In this document: positions 9,257-15,926 of the stretch, in pieces
Layout: the number at the start of each line of letters is the position of its first letter
How positions within the stretch are numbered: the stretch's first letter is position 1
NCBI GenBank assembly: GCA_004322325.1
Contig: SCTP01000201.1
Span: 1 to 16,551, forward strand
Length of the DNA stretch: 16,551 nt
Origin: Gammaproteobacteria bacterium
Lineage (GTDB): Bacteria > Pseudomonadota > Gammaproteobacteria > DSM-16500
Direction: 5' to 3'
Made by a program: the position numbers and the translations under genes
Notes under the pieces: model-generated
The model's database searches: none
Seen by the model: the letters and a program-made list of their open reading frames with translations, nothing else
Told to the model about the DNA's origin: nothing

Positions 9257-10418
9257 AGAAAATCAAAATAGAGCCTATCACAGACCATAAAATAAGATTT
9301 TGTAGCCCTACTTGCTTTGCAAAAGCCGAAACAAAAAAACCAGAAAAGGGCATCGCCATTTTTATCGAAAACATAATAACCCCCACCGTTACACCAAAAT
9401 CAGCGCTGGGAATTAATTTTACTCGGTAGGTTCTGGTCATCACATTCGTCAACATTACACCAGCTATGAGCAGGGCATAGAACAAAGTATATATTTCATA
9501 AGCTGGCGCTTGTGAAAGTAAGATAGCGCTTGCCAGAAAAATTGAAATCCCTATAAATCCAATGATTTTAACAGTAAAATAACGAGTTAAAAAAGAAACC
9601 AGCGATAACGTTCCAATAGTTACTCCACCAGCTATAGAATACATCAGACTTAGCTTTTGGTCTGATGCTTGAAATACCCCCTTAATAATGACAGGATTAA
9701 GTGTAAGAATTACCCCATAGAAAAAATTAGCAAGTATAGAAAATAAAACCAGCAATTTTAGTGATTTACTTTCCCAAATAATAGTATACCCTCGAATAAA
9801 AGATGCTAATATTTTTGCCCTAGCTTCACTATTTCTATCTGCAAGCGAATCATTAGTAAAAATAGCTTTGCTTATAAGTCCTGAAATAAAAAATAAAAAA
9901 CTCGCTGCCTCAATAAGCACAGAATATTTCACATATCCCAGCATTATTCCGCCCAGAAGAGGGCCAAGGATTAAAGATAATTGCTCACACATTTGTACTT
10001 TAGCTTGAACTTTAGGGATATCAGTTTCGCCAAAATTGTTTTTGACTGCTAGCTCTAGAGAGACTTGCGCTTGAGAGGAAAAAAAACCAACGCACCCACC
10101 CATAACAGTCAAAAGCCAAAATGTATTTCCATACTCTAGCACCAATAAGACAAAAAAGAATAAAATTATACCCGCTCGATAGAAATCTGTTTTTACATAT
10201 AGTAATCCTCCTCCTATTCTATCCCCCCATAATCCAGATAATAGAAAAGCTGTCATCCGAGATAGCCATTCCAAAGCAAAGCTTAAGCCTGACATGGAAG
10301 CGCTTCCCGTAATCTTATAAACCATCAAAGGAATGAGGAAGAAGAGTAATTGATCTGCAACCGTAGAAATTAATCTGCTAGCGAAAATAAAATTTATTTT
10401 ATTATTTTTAATATTCAT
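9198..10418 (-). CDS. MFS exporter, last gene of the putative peptide-product cluster
   Basis: 406 residues, about twelve hydrophobic segments, with the EntS/macrolide-efflux (MFS_3-like) style N-terminus: FIFASRLISTVADQLLFFLIPLMVYKITG, then SGLWGDRIGGG as the motif-A loop. This type exports natural products and siderophores. It starts 3 nt after the methyltransferase stop codon, so it should be part of the same transcript, and its inferred job is export of (or self-protection against) the cluster product. Its 3' end overlaps the convergent Bcr/CflA gene by 59 bp. Marked AT-rich codon use compared with the housekeeping genes to the left. Annotation as MFS is firm; the substrate is inference. 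Confidence 0.87.
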   Translation of the reverse strand: MNIKNNKINFIFASRLISTVADQLLFFLIPLMVYKITGSASMSGLSFALEWLSRMTAFLLSGLWGDRIGGGLLYVKTDFYRAGIILFFFVLLVLEYGNTFWLLTVMGGCVGFFSSQAQVSLELAVKNNFGETDIPKVQAKVQMCEQLSLILGPLLGGIMLGYVKYSVLIEAASFLFFISGLISKAIFTNDSLADRNSEARAKILASFIRGYTIIWESKSLKLLVLFSILANFFYGVILTLNPVIIKGVFQASDQKLSLMYSIAGGVTIGTLSLVSFLTRYFTVKIIGFIGISIFLASAILLSQAPAYEIYTLFYALLIAGVMLTNVMTRTYRVKLIPSADFGVTVGVIMFSIKMAMPFSGFFVSAFAKQVGLQNLILWSVIGSILIFFTLWPLLLPPTTSPNKQGN

Positions 10419-10421
10419 AAT

Positions 10422-11246
10422 TTATTTCTTGGCGATTAGATAATTTGCCTTGACTGGGAATGACAATCCGTTTTTTCCTATATATGGCTTAAGCGATAAT
10501 TCCAATTCAAAAGTTATTTTATCTATTATTTCCTCAACCTTATCTGGTGGCAAATCATAAATAAGAGGAGAGCCATAAATTCTATACCTCCCGAATTCCT
10601 TAATAGATGAAAAATATACGAAGTTTTCAACTAATTGAACACTAACCATTTTAAACCCCACACTCCTTGCCAATTCCTTTAAAACATGAGGGTCAGAATA
10701 GCTAAAGGGAGCATACAAACTACTTCTTGCATTATCGCCAACTATTCTCAAAATAGCATCAGAAAGACATTTATAACCTACACATTCTTCTATTACTGAC
10801 CAAACAGTAGCAATTAAAACACCTTTTAAATCCATAATTCGATAAATTTCGCTTAATGCCTTGCCTTTATTCTCAAAATACTGAATACCCTGTTGGCAAT
10901 ACACTAGTTGAAAATAATTATCATTAAACGGCAATTTATTTACACTAGCTGTCACCCAAGAAATACTGTTCTTATACATCGAGCTTTTTTCTTCTGCGAT
11001 AGCGAGCATTAAGGCATTAACATCAACCCCTACCAATTTTGTTTTATGGGAAATTTTTTTCTGGTCTAACAAATGAAGCAAAAAAGATCCAGTGCCACAT
11101 CCAATATCAGCAATTGGGCCTTTCATATAAGGAAGACCAGTTTCAACAAATAATGAATACCAAGGCGCTGAAACAGCAGGAGCGATATATTGATCATATA
11201 TTTTGGGTGAATTACCGCTGAGTTGCCACTGCGTAGATTTATTCAT
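10422..11246 (-). CDS. SAM-dependent class I methyltransferase
   Basis: 274 residues, Rossmann-type methyltransferase. Motif I is IADIGCGTGSF (residues about 45-55); the acidic end of strand 2 is VGVDVNALML; motif IV-like region is LPFNDNYFQLVYCQQGIQYF, and the post-motif EIYRIMDLKGVLIATVW is typical of the UbiE/Methyltransf_11 group. It begins 2 nt after the stop of the RRE-oxidase gene and ends 3 nt before the exporter. There is no strong Shine-Dalgarno site, so translation is probably coupled. Acceptor unknown; in this context a peptide (N- or C-terminus, or a thiol) is a reasonable guess, but a small molecule cannot be excluded. Confidence 0.85.
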   Translation of the reverse strand: MNKSTQWQLSGNSPKIYDQYIAPAVSAPWYSLFVETGLPYMKGPIADIGCGTGSFLLHLLDQKKISHKTKLVGVDVNALMLAIAEEKSSMYKNSISWVTASVNKLPFNDNYFQLVYCQQGIQYFENKGKALSEIYRIMDLKGVLIATVWSVIEECVGYKCLSDAILRIVGDNARSSLYAPFSYSDPHVLKELARSVGFKMVSVQLVENFVYFSSIKEFGRYRIYGSPLIYDLPPDKVEEIIDKITFELELSLKPYIGKNGLSFPVKANYLIAKK

Positions 11247-11248
11247 TA

Positions 11249-12247
11249 TTAGATTGCACCAAAATAGATAGGTTGTCTTGGAAAATATTTGCCCATCATG
11301 TTTTTATAATAGTCTTCAATCTCCAGCCCCATCAAATCAAACGCATGCTTGAGATCATGCAATTTATTTACTACCAAATCTCTAGTATTTTTGCTATCAA
11401 AATGTAATAAGTGTAAATTGTTCTTCAATAAATCTACATGACCCAGCTTAGCATCAATATCTTGATGGTCAAAATAAGGTTTAAAGGCATGATCTGGCGT
11501 GCTGTAATGTTCTTTCATTTTCTCGTTAAAAATTTCTAATTTATCCTCTTCAATTTCATTGGCTTCAACTAAAGCAGCCATTAATAAAGCAGATGATGGA
11601 CATAATTGAAATAACTCTCTCATGATAAACCCTACTAATCTGGTTGATAACATGGGTGTACTGGATTCAATTTCTTCCTTTTTAATACCAAGATTATGTA
11701 AAGTACGTAAAACGTAAATATTATGATGCCGCTCTTCATTAGCATATTTAATTAACAGCGTTTTAAGTTCACCTTTTGCATAGTTTACAGCCACGTCAAT
11801 GGCAGCAGGAAAGTCAGAAATATAATGATACATTTCAATCAGCCACCCAATTAATGCTTCTTTAGGTAATCTTCCTTCCATCAATTTATTGCCAATAAAA
11901 TTAATCTTTAGCTCTTCAGACCAAATAGTACAGAGATTCATAAATTTTTTATTAACCACCTCAACACTATCATCAGGCTCTATTGGAGGATAGGTAATAC
12001 CAATTTCAGACAAGGATTCAATGATGTTTTCAATTTTTTTAACTTCTATTCCACTTTTTTCCGAGATATCAGCAATACTATTATGACCAGTACAATAAGA
12101 CCTAATTTTAAGAAAAACATTAACGTCATTCACATCAACCTCAAAGGCCTCATCACTAGTGATTAAATAAGCTTTTTCATTATCCTGACTAAATCGCCAA
12201 ATATTTTCACGAAATTTTGGGTAGGTTTGGGAATCGATGGTTTTCAC
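11249..12247 (-). CDS. PqqD-like RRE domain fused to heme-oxygenase-like diiron oxidase
   Basis: 332 residues in two parts. Residues about 10-90 resemble PqqD-type winged-helix RiPP recognition elements (pattern FEVDVNDVNVFLKIRSYCTG, then SIADISEKSGIEVKKIENII). Residues about 100-325 are all-helical and resemble the iron-containing redox / heme-oxygenase-like diiron oxidase family (relatives of PqqC, UndA, CADD). Candidate metal ligands fall in the expected order: Glu138-x-x-His141, Glu228, and His261/Asp265/His270 in FDHQDIDAKLGH; Glu171-Glu172 with His174-His175 is a further conserved-looking cluster. Start is GTG at 12247, 7 nt after AGGAG (12259-12255). Inferred role: binds the 21-residue peptide encoded just upstream and oxidises it. 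The family assignment is by pattern only; the reaction is unknown. Confidence 0.8.
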   Translation of the reverse strand: MKTIDSQTYPKFRENIWRFSQDNEKAYLITSDEAFEVDVNDVNVFLKIRSYCTGHNSIADISEKSGIEVKKIENIIESLSEIGITYPPIEPDDSVEVVNKKFMNLCTIWSEELKINFIGNKLMEGRLPKEALIGWLIEMYHYISDFPAAIDVAVNYAKGELKTLLIKYANEERHHNIYVLRTLHNLGIKKEEIESSTPMLSTRLVGFIMRELFQLCPSSALLMAALVEANEIEEDKLEIFNEKMKEHYSTPDHAFKPYFDHQDIDAKLGHVDLLKNNLHLLHFDSKNTRDLVVNKLHDLKHAFDLMGLEIEDYYKNMMGKYFPRQPIYFGAI

Positions 12248-12254
12248 TGCATAT

Positions 12255-12259
12255 CTCCT
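12255..12259 (-). promoter_or_regulatory. Shine-Dalgarno site supporting the GTG start of the RRE-oxidase
   Basis: AGGAG on the minus strand, 7 nt before GTG 12247-12245. It lies downstream of the hairpin, so the oxidase is translated independently of the small peptide. Confidence 0.75.
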
Positions 12260-12283
12260 TTTTTCATCTAAATTAAATACCAG

Positions 12284-12311
12284 AAAAAAGGCCTGGTATG
12301 ACCCAGGCCTT
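12284..12311 (-). terminator. Intrinsic terminator between the precursor gene and the biosynthetic operon
   Basis: On the minus strand a perfect 9-bp stem, AAGGCCTGG (12311-12303) with CCAGGCCTT (12296-12288), closes a 6-nt loop and runs into a T-tract (T-run down to 12284). The T-tract follows only in the minus direction, so it acts on the cluster's transcript. It sits 5 nt after the stop of the 21-codon gene and about 36 nt before the oxidase start, so it would let most transcripts carry only the peptide gene and a fraction read through. No competing antiterminator pairing with the peptide coding region is visible. Confidence 0.8.
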
Positions 12312-12316
12312 AAAAA

Positions 12317-12382
12317 TTAACCGCAAATACTGACTGTCACAGCAGCTACGATTTTTTCTTTTTTAATTTTCACGATTTTCAT
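12317..12382 (-). CDS. 21-residue peptide, candidate RiPP precursor
   Basis: Tiny gene, below usual gene-finder limits. ATG at 12382-12380, stop TAA at 12319-12317, with AGGAG 7 nt upstream (12394-12390), the best translation signal in the cluster. The peptide opens with the Lys-rich stretch MKIVKIKKEK (net positive) and ends TVSICG, with its only Cys next to the C-terminal Gly. This fits a short leader followed by a very short core. It is followed by a terminator hairpin and then by a gene with a PqqD-like leader-binding domain, which is the main reason to call it a precursor. Alternatives: a regulatory leader peptide (it is rich in Ile and Val codons), or a toxin/bacteriocin-like peptide. 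That the gene is real is well supported; that it is modified is inference. Confidence 0.78.
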   Translation of the reverse strand: MKIVKIKKEKIVAAVTVSICG

Positions 12383-12389
12383 TACTGTT

Positions 12390-12394
12390 CTCCT
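12390..12394 (-). promoter_or_regulatory. Shine-Dalgarno site of the 21-codon gene
   Basis: Minus strand TTAGGAGA with AGGAG 7 nt before the ATG; decisive evidence that so short a frame is translated. Confidence 0.78.
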
Positions 12395-12490
12395 AAATAT
12401 TTATGTTTTAAACATGGGCACAAGCCCCCTTTATTCAACCACATATCAGAAAAAAAATTATACCGACATATAGTTAGAATTATTTTCTCA

Positions 12491-12530
12491 GTAAAGCATA
12501 TAGCTCTATTATATTTTGCTATATGCTTAC
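12491..12530 (-). promoter_or_regulatory. Inverted repeat enclosing a possible -10 of the peptide operon
   Basis: AAGCATATAGC (12494-12504) and GCTATATGCTT (12518-12528) are perfect 11-bp arms separated by 13 bp; the symmetry nearly continues into GTA/TAC outside. On the minus strand TATAAT (12513-12508) sits inside the spacer, so a repressor bound here would cover the -10 of a promoter reading toward the peptide gene. A second possible -10 lies further downstream at 12462-12457. Confidence 0.5.
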
Positions 12531-12632
12531 TGCTGACCACTCGAAAGCTTTACCAAAATATTTACCTTTCTCTTTGTGTGTACCTAAAAATAGGTTTTTA
12601 ATATGCCTTTAACTCTTTATAATCCTTAAATG

Positions 12633-12720
12633 TTATGCTGAAGACCCATAAAAGCATAATTTTGGTATAATATAGGCATAGTAAATAATGTCAAGACATT
12701 TTTATGCTTTTTTTATGCTT
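12633..12720 (+). promoter_or_regulatory. TATGC-box array and extended -10 ahead of the repressor gene
   Basis: TTATGCT (12633-12639) and AGCATAA (12653-12659) form an inverted repeat with a 13-bp spacer, the same spacer as the repeat at 12491-12530. Further boxes: GCATA 12676-12680, and two direct copies of TTTATGCTTTT whose TATGC cores start 11 bp apart (12703 and 12714), one helical turn. Between them TGGTATAAT (12663-12671) is a good extended -10 for the repressor gene, so the boxes flank it on both sides. Autoregulation is the simplest reading. Confidence 0.5.
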
Positions 12721-12749
12721 TTAAACTTTATTTTAGGTAGGTACATACG

Positions 12750-13388
12750 GTGCCAGTGAGTACACTCAAGAATAAACTAAAAATTTGTGATGTTTTACAA
12801 GAACTTATACGCGAGAAAGATCTCACCGTATCAGAACTTGCGAGGCAAATTAACATTCCCCAACCCACCCTACAACGAATTGTAAGTGGCAACCGCTCTC
12901 GCCCTCATCAAAAAACGTTAGAATCATTAGCGGCATTCTTTAATATATCTATTGGCCAATTACGTGGCTTAGAACCAATCACCTGGTTAAAAGACAATTT
13001 GCTTATCCGCCACCTCCCCATAATAGACCCCATACAAGCACTCAAATGGCCAAATATAAGCGAAAAAGATTTTAAGCATATTGTGATTGATAAAAAAGTT
13101 AGCGATCAGTCCTACGCTATGCAAATGCCAGATGCTTCCATGGAACCCTTAATTCCTAAAAATTCGATTTTAATAATTGACCCCGAAAAACAACCTAATT
13201 ACAGAAGTTTTGTCGTCGTCAAGATTAAAAATTATAAGGAGATACTGATCCGACAATTGATAAAAGACGCAAATAATTTATATGTTAGGCCTTTAAGTCA
13301 TGACTTCGAGCAATTTAATATGACTGTACTGACCAATGAAGATTCCATATTAGGAGTCATTGTTGAAGTTAGATTAAATTGTGATTGA
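12750..13388 (+). CDS. XRE/S24-type (LexA/CI-like) transcriptional repressor with altered dyad
   Basis: 212 residues. Residues about 10-75 are an XRE helix-turn-helix (LTVSELARQINIPQPTLQRI, then the SGNRSRPHQKTLESLA block). Residues about 120-208 match the S24/LexA C-terminal fold, with Ser130 in MPDASMEPLI at the position of the LexA/CI nucleophile. The Lys expected about 37 residues later is Arg168 in EILIRQL, so self-cleavage is doubtful and the protein may act as a plain dimeric repressor. Start GTG 12750 follows AGGTAGGT with 7 nt spacing; GTG 12756 is an alternative. Transcribed away from the peptide cluster across the TATGC-box region, so it is the likely local regulator. Resembles regulators of prophages and integrated elements, but no phage genes are next to it. 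Confidence 0.85.
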   Translation: MPVSTLKNKLKICDVLQELIREKDLTVSELARQINIPQPTLQRIVSGNRSRPHQKTLESLAAFFNISIGQLRGLEPITWLKDNLLIRHLPIIDPIQALKWPNISEKDFKHIVIDKKVSDQSYAMQMPDASMEPLIPKNSILIIDPEKQPNYRSFVVVKIKNYKEILIRQLIKDANNLYVRPLSHDFEQFNMTVLTNEDSILGVIVEVRLNCD

Positions 13389-13425
13389 TCGTTTAATAAA
13401 AACATAGCAGTCATGCGAAAACGAT
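13388..13425 (+). repeat. Loose inverted repeat after the repressor gene
   Basis: ATCGTTT (13388-13394) and AAACGAT (13419-13425) are complementary with a 24-nt loop. There is no T-tract after it, so a terminator is unlikely; it may be chance in AT-rich DNA. Confidence 0.25.
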
Positions 13426-13469
13426 AAAATGGAATATACCCAAAGCTACACGGTTAGGAGATATGTAAT

Positions 13470-13967
13470 ATGTTTAAAAAAATTTCTTCATTAATTGAAT
13501 ACATCGGATGGTTATATAAGACACAAAATGAATTACAGAAATACAATCAAGGAAGTATTTTTCGGATTTCTAAAATTAGAAAAAATAAAAATAATGAAGT
13601 TGTTTTGCATATAAAAGTCATTAATAAGCTAGATGTTTTTTTGCGCAAACCATCTGAAATTGTTGCAAATGACTATTTGCTAGAAGGATTTTCTAAAAAA
13701 GACATTCGAATGATCACCTATCTTGCCACACAAGAACTTCATAAACCAACTCACAAGATAACATCTCATCATCACGATGATGAACTAGATAAAATCGCAT
13801 TTACTTTGACAAAAAAAGATGGCAAAACCTATAATATGACCGCAGACCAAGTCTCTCAGGATAAAGAGTTAATTAATAAACTTAGCCAACAAGATGCGCA
13901 TAGAATTGGTTACCAACTAGCAATTGAACAAATGATTCTAGAAAACAATTTAATGAAAAAATTATAG
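13470..13967 (+). CDS. Hypothetical protein, unrecognised family
   Basis: 165 residues, no signal peptide or membrane helix. ATG 13470 is preceded by TAGGAGAT with 10 nt from AGGAG to the start, so translation is credible. The protein is Lys-rich, and the clearest blocks are GFSKKDIRMITYLATQEL (about 73-90), a short His/Asp cluster SHHHDDE (about 99-105) that could hold a metal, and an Asp/Gln-rich stretch before a helical C-terminus. It lies 81 nt after the repressor and 14 nt before the YhhQ-like gene, so it is probably in the operon with the transporter. I cannot assign a function. Confidence 0.7.
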   Translation: MFKKISSLIEYIGWLYKTQNELQKYNQGSIFRISKIRKNKNNEVVLHIKVINKLDVFLRKPSEIVANDYLLEGFSKKDIRMITYLATQELHKPTHKITSHHHDDELDKIAFTLTKKDGKTYNMTADQVSQDKELINKLSQQDAHRIGYQLAIEQMILENNLMKKL

Positions 13968-13981
13968 GCAAAAAATTAGGG

Positions 13982-14740
13982 ATGAATACGACAATGAGCT
14001 TTCAAAAGAAAGATTTAAAAAATTTATCGCACCAATATCGATATTTTAACTTTTTATCCATGTTATTTATTACTATCATGTTAGGAACCTATGTACTTGC
14101 TTATAAGATGGTAGCTATCGGAAAATTTATTGAATCAGGCGGAATCTTTATTTTCCCAATTAACTACGCTATTATTGACATCATCTCTGAAGTATATGGA
14201 TACCATCAAGCAAAAAAACTAATTAAGCAAGCCTTTATATGTTGCTTATTTTTCGCAACCATCGTTCCTTTAATTGCGCTATTACCAGCACCAGAAAATT
14301 GGCCTCACCAGAGTGGTTATGATTATATTTTTAAGAATGTGTTTAGATTTTTCTTTGCTAATACAATCGGAATAATTATTGGTATAACTATCAATGGAAA
14401 CCTAATTTCAAAATGGAAAATAATTTTAAAAGGAAAGTATTTTTGGTTAAGAAGCATAGGATCTTCAGCCATCGGCGAATTAATCACTTCAATTATTGCT
14501 GATATACTTGCCTTTATGGGGACCGCTAAATTTTTAGGCGTTTTAAAATTAATGCTAGCTATTTACTCTATAAAATTATTGTACGCTATATTATTAGCAT
14601 TGCCTAATTCATTAATTGTTATACATCTTAAACTAAAAGAAAAAATTGACCTACTTGACGATAATACAACTTTCAACCCTTTTAACATAAATCAAAACAA
14701 GAAAAGAGAACAGCATGTCTACATCTCGTCGGTTAATTAA
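13982..14740 (+). CDS. YhhQ/VUT-family transporter (queuosine-precursor type)
   Basis: 252 residues with about six to seven membrane segments. Family marks are clear: IFIFPINYAIIDIISEVYGYHQAKKLI in the first third, and RSIGSSAIGELITSIIADILAFMG in the second half. YhhQ in E. coli takes up preQ0/preQ1 for the tRNA base queuosine. Here the second block reads GELITS where YhhQ-type proteins usually have an Asp in place of Glu-Leu-Ile-Thr's Thr region, and the C-terminal tail is longer than in E. coli YhhQ, so another substrate is possible. No que or tgt genes are in the window. Its last 26 nt overlap the next gene, indicating a shared transcript. Confidence 0.78.
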   Translation: MNTTMSFQKKDLKNLSHQYRYFNFLSMLFITIMLGTYVLAYKMVAIGKFIESGGIFIFPINYAIIDIISEVYGYHQAKKLIKQAFICCLFFATIVPLIALLPAPENWPHQSGYDYIFKNVFRFFFANTIGIIIGITINGNLISKWKIILKGKYFWLRSIGSSAIGELITSIIADILAFMGTAKFLGVLKLMLAIYSIKLLYAILLALPNSLIVIHLKLKEKIDLLDDNTTFNPFNINQNKKREQHVYISSVN

Positions 14741-15926
14741 ATTAAGTGAATTAGAACAGCAAGCCAAATCTTTATTAGACCCAAAAGCTTATGACTTTAT
14801 TGCTGGTGGAGCTGGTGAAGATGAATGGGCGGTAAAAAACAATAAAAAAGCATTTCTTCGTTATCATCTCATACCAAGAGTATTGCAAGATATTCATGAA
14901 GTAAGCACTTCCACCAATCTTTTTGGTAAACAAATAGCAGCTCCGATTATTCTTGGCCCCTGTGCTTTTCATAAGCTAGCTTCTCCTAAAGGAGAACTTG
15001 CGACTGCGCAAGCAGCTGCAGAAGCTAAAACTATTATGACACTTAGCACTATGTCGAGTTATTCTATTGAAGAAGTCGCTAAGGTTTCCAAATCGCCTAA
15101 ATGGTTTCAGCTGTATATTTTTAAAAACCGCGCGATTACAGAAAAACTAGTTAAACGAGCAGAAGAAGCGGGATATTGCGCATTAGTAGTAACAGTTGAT
15201 GTACCTGTCATGGGAATGAGAATGCGAGATATAAACAATAAATTTTCTTTGCCTCCCGACATTGATGCTGCAAATTTTAGAGAAATAGGATTATCTGCAT
15301 TGTCCGCAAAAACACATGGCTCTAAGATCAAAGAGCATACTGATCAACAGTTTGATTCAAGCTTAAACTGGCATACAATTGATTGGCTACACTCCATCAC
15401 CAATCTTCCCATCATTCTAAAAGGTATATTAAATGCAGATGATGCTTTAGAAGCACTCAAACATAACATATCAGGGATTGTTATTTCTAATCATGGCGGC
15501 AGACAACTTGAAAATGCTGCTGCACCTATTGATGTATTACCTATTATTGCTCAAGTTATCCAAAACCGCATCCCTCTTCTTATAGATGGTGGCTTTAATC
15601 GAGGTAAAGATATTTTTAAAGCGATTGCTTTGGGAGCAGATGCAGTAATGGTAGCTCGTTATTTTATGTGGGCACTTGCAATAGGTGGTGAAGAAAAAGT
15701 TATCTCCATGTTTAAAAAATTACATGAAGAACTAATCCATACTATGCTTTTAGCGGGTTGTGCTTCTTTAGAAATAATAAAAAAAAGAGGGCTTTCATTA
15801 CTTACTGGGCCAGGTATAATCGATTTAAAATTAACAGCACTAGAAAACAAACTGAATCAGTTGAGTGAACCTTCTAATTTCTCACCGCACGTTAGAAACT
15901 CTTTATGGCTAAGAAGCAAATTGTGA
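14715..15926 (+). CDS. FMN-dependent alpha-hydroxy-acid oxidase/dehydrogenase (LldD family)
   Basis: TIM-barrel flavoenzyme that oxidises (S)-2-hydroxy acids such as L-lactate or glycolate to 2-keto acids. 403 residues, slightly longer than lactate or glycolate oxidases. All active-site residues align with constant spacing to spinach glycolate oxidase: Tyr26, Tyr134 (QLYIF), Asp162 (VTVDVP), Arg169, Lys236 (ILKGIL), His260 and Arg263 (SNHGGRQL); the FMN phosphate segment is DGGFNRGKDIFKAIALGADAVMVAR. The usual Asp after GRQL is Glu266. It starts within the transporter gene (26-nt overlap) and its own end overlaps the HAD gene. MftD of the mycofactocin pathway belongs to this same family and acts on a peptide-derived product, which is a possible but unproven parallel. 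Exact substrate unknown. Confidence 0.87.
   Translation: MSTSRRLIKLSELEQQAKSLLDPKAYDFIAGGAGEDEWAVKNNKKAFLRYHLIPRVLQDIHEVSTSTNLFGKQIAAPIILGPCAFHKLASPKGELATAQAAAEAKTIMTLSTMSSYSIEEVAKVSKSPKWFQLYIFKNRAITEKLVKRAEEAGYCALVVTVDVPVMGMRMRDINNKFSLPPDIDAANFREIGLSALSAKTHGSKIKEHTDQQFDSSLNWHTIDWLHSITNLPIILKGILNADDALEALKHNISGIVISNHGGRQLENAAAPIDVLPIIAQVIQNRIPLLIDGGFNRGKDIFKAIALGADAVMVARYFMWALAIGGEEKVISMFKKLHEELIHTMLLAGCASLEIIKKRGLSLLTGPGIIDLKLTALENKLNQLSEPSNFSPHVRNSLWLRSKL

Larger units (their letters stand above)
12383..12749. promoter_or_regulatory. Divergent control region of the peptide cluster and the repressor operon
   Basis: 367 bp without a gene, strongly AT-rich. It holds a perfect short palindrome ATGTTT-T-AAACAT (12403-12415) just upstream of the peptide gene's Shine-Dalgarno site; -10-like TATAAT on the minus strand at 12462-12457 and 12513-12508; an extended -10 on the plus strand at 12663-12671; and eight TATGC/GCATA boxes between 12496 and 12718. 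No convincing -35 elements were found, which is common for regulator-dependent or extended -10 promoters. Confidence 0.6.

Noticed and set aside
12284..12382. Amino-acid-responsive attenuator leader peptide
   Set aside because: The peptide has several Ile and Val codons and a terminator follows, but there is no run of regulatory codons, no visible antiterminator pairing, and the operon does not encode amino-acid synthesis. Kept only as an alternative.
12403..12415. Palindrome ATGTTT-T-AAACAT as a separate operator
   Set aside because: Single 13-bp AT-rich copy that does not share the TATGC box; not enough to call on its own.
12383..12749. CRISPR array or phage attachment site in the repeated TATGC region
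   Set aside because: Boxes are 5-11 bp with irregular spacing, in both orientations and without unique spacers; no cas, integrase or tRNA gene is near.
13388..13425. Terminator after the repressor gene
   Set aside because: The 7-bp arms are 24 nt apart and lack a T-tract.
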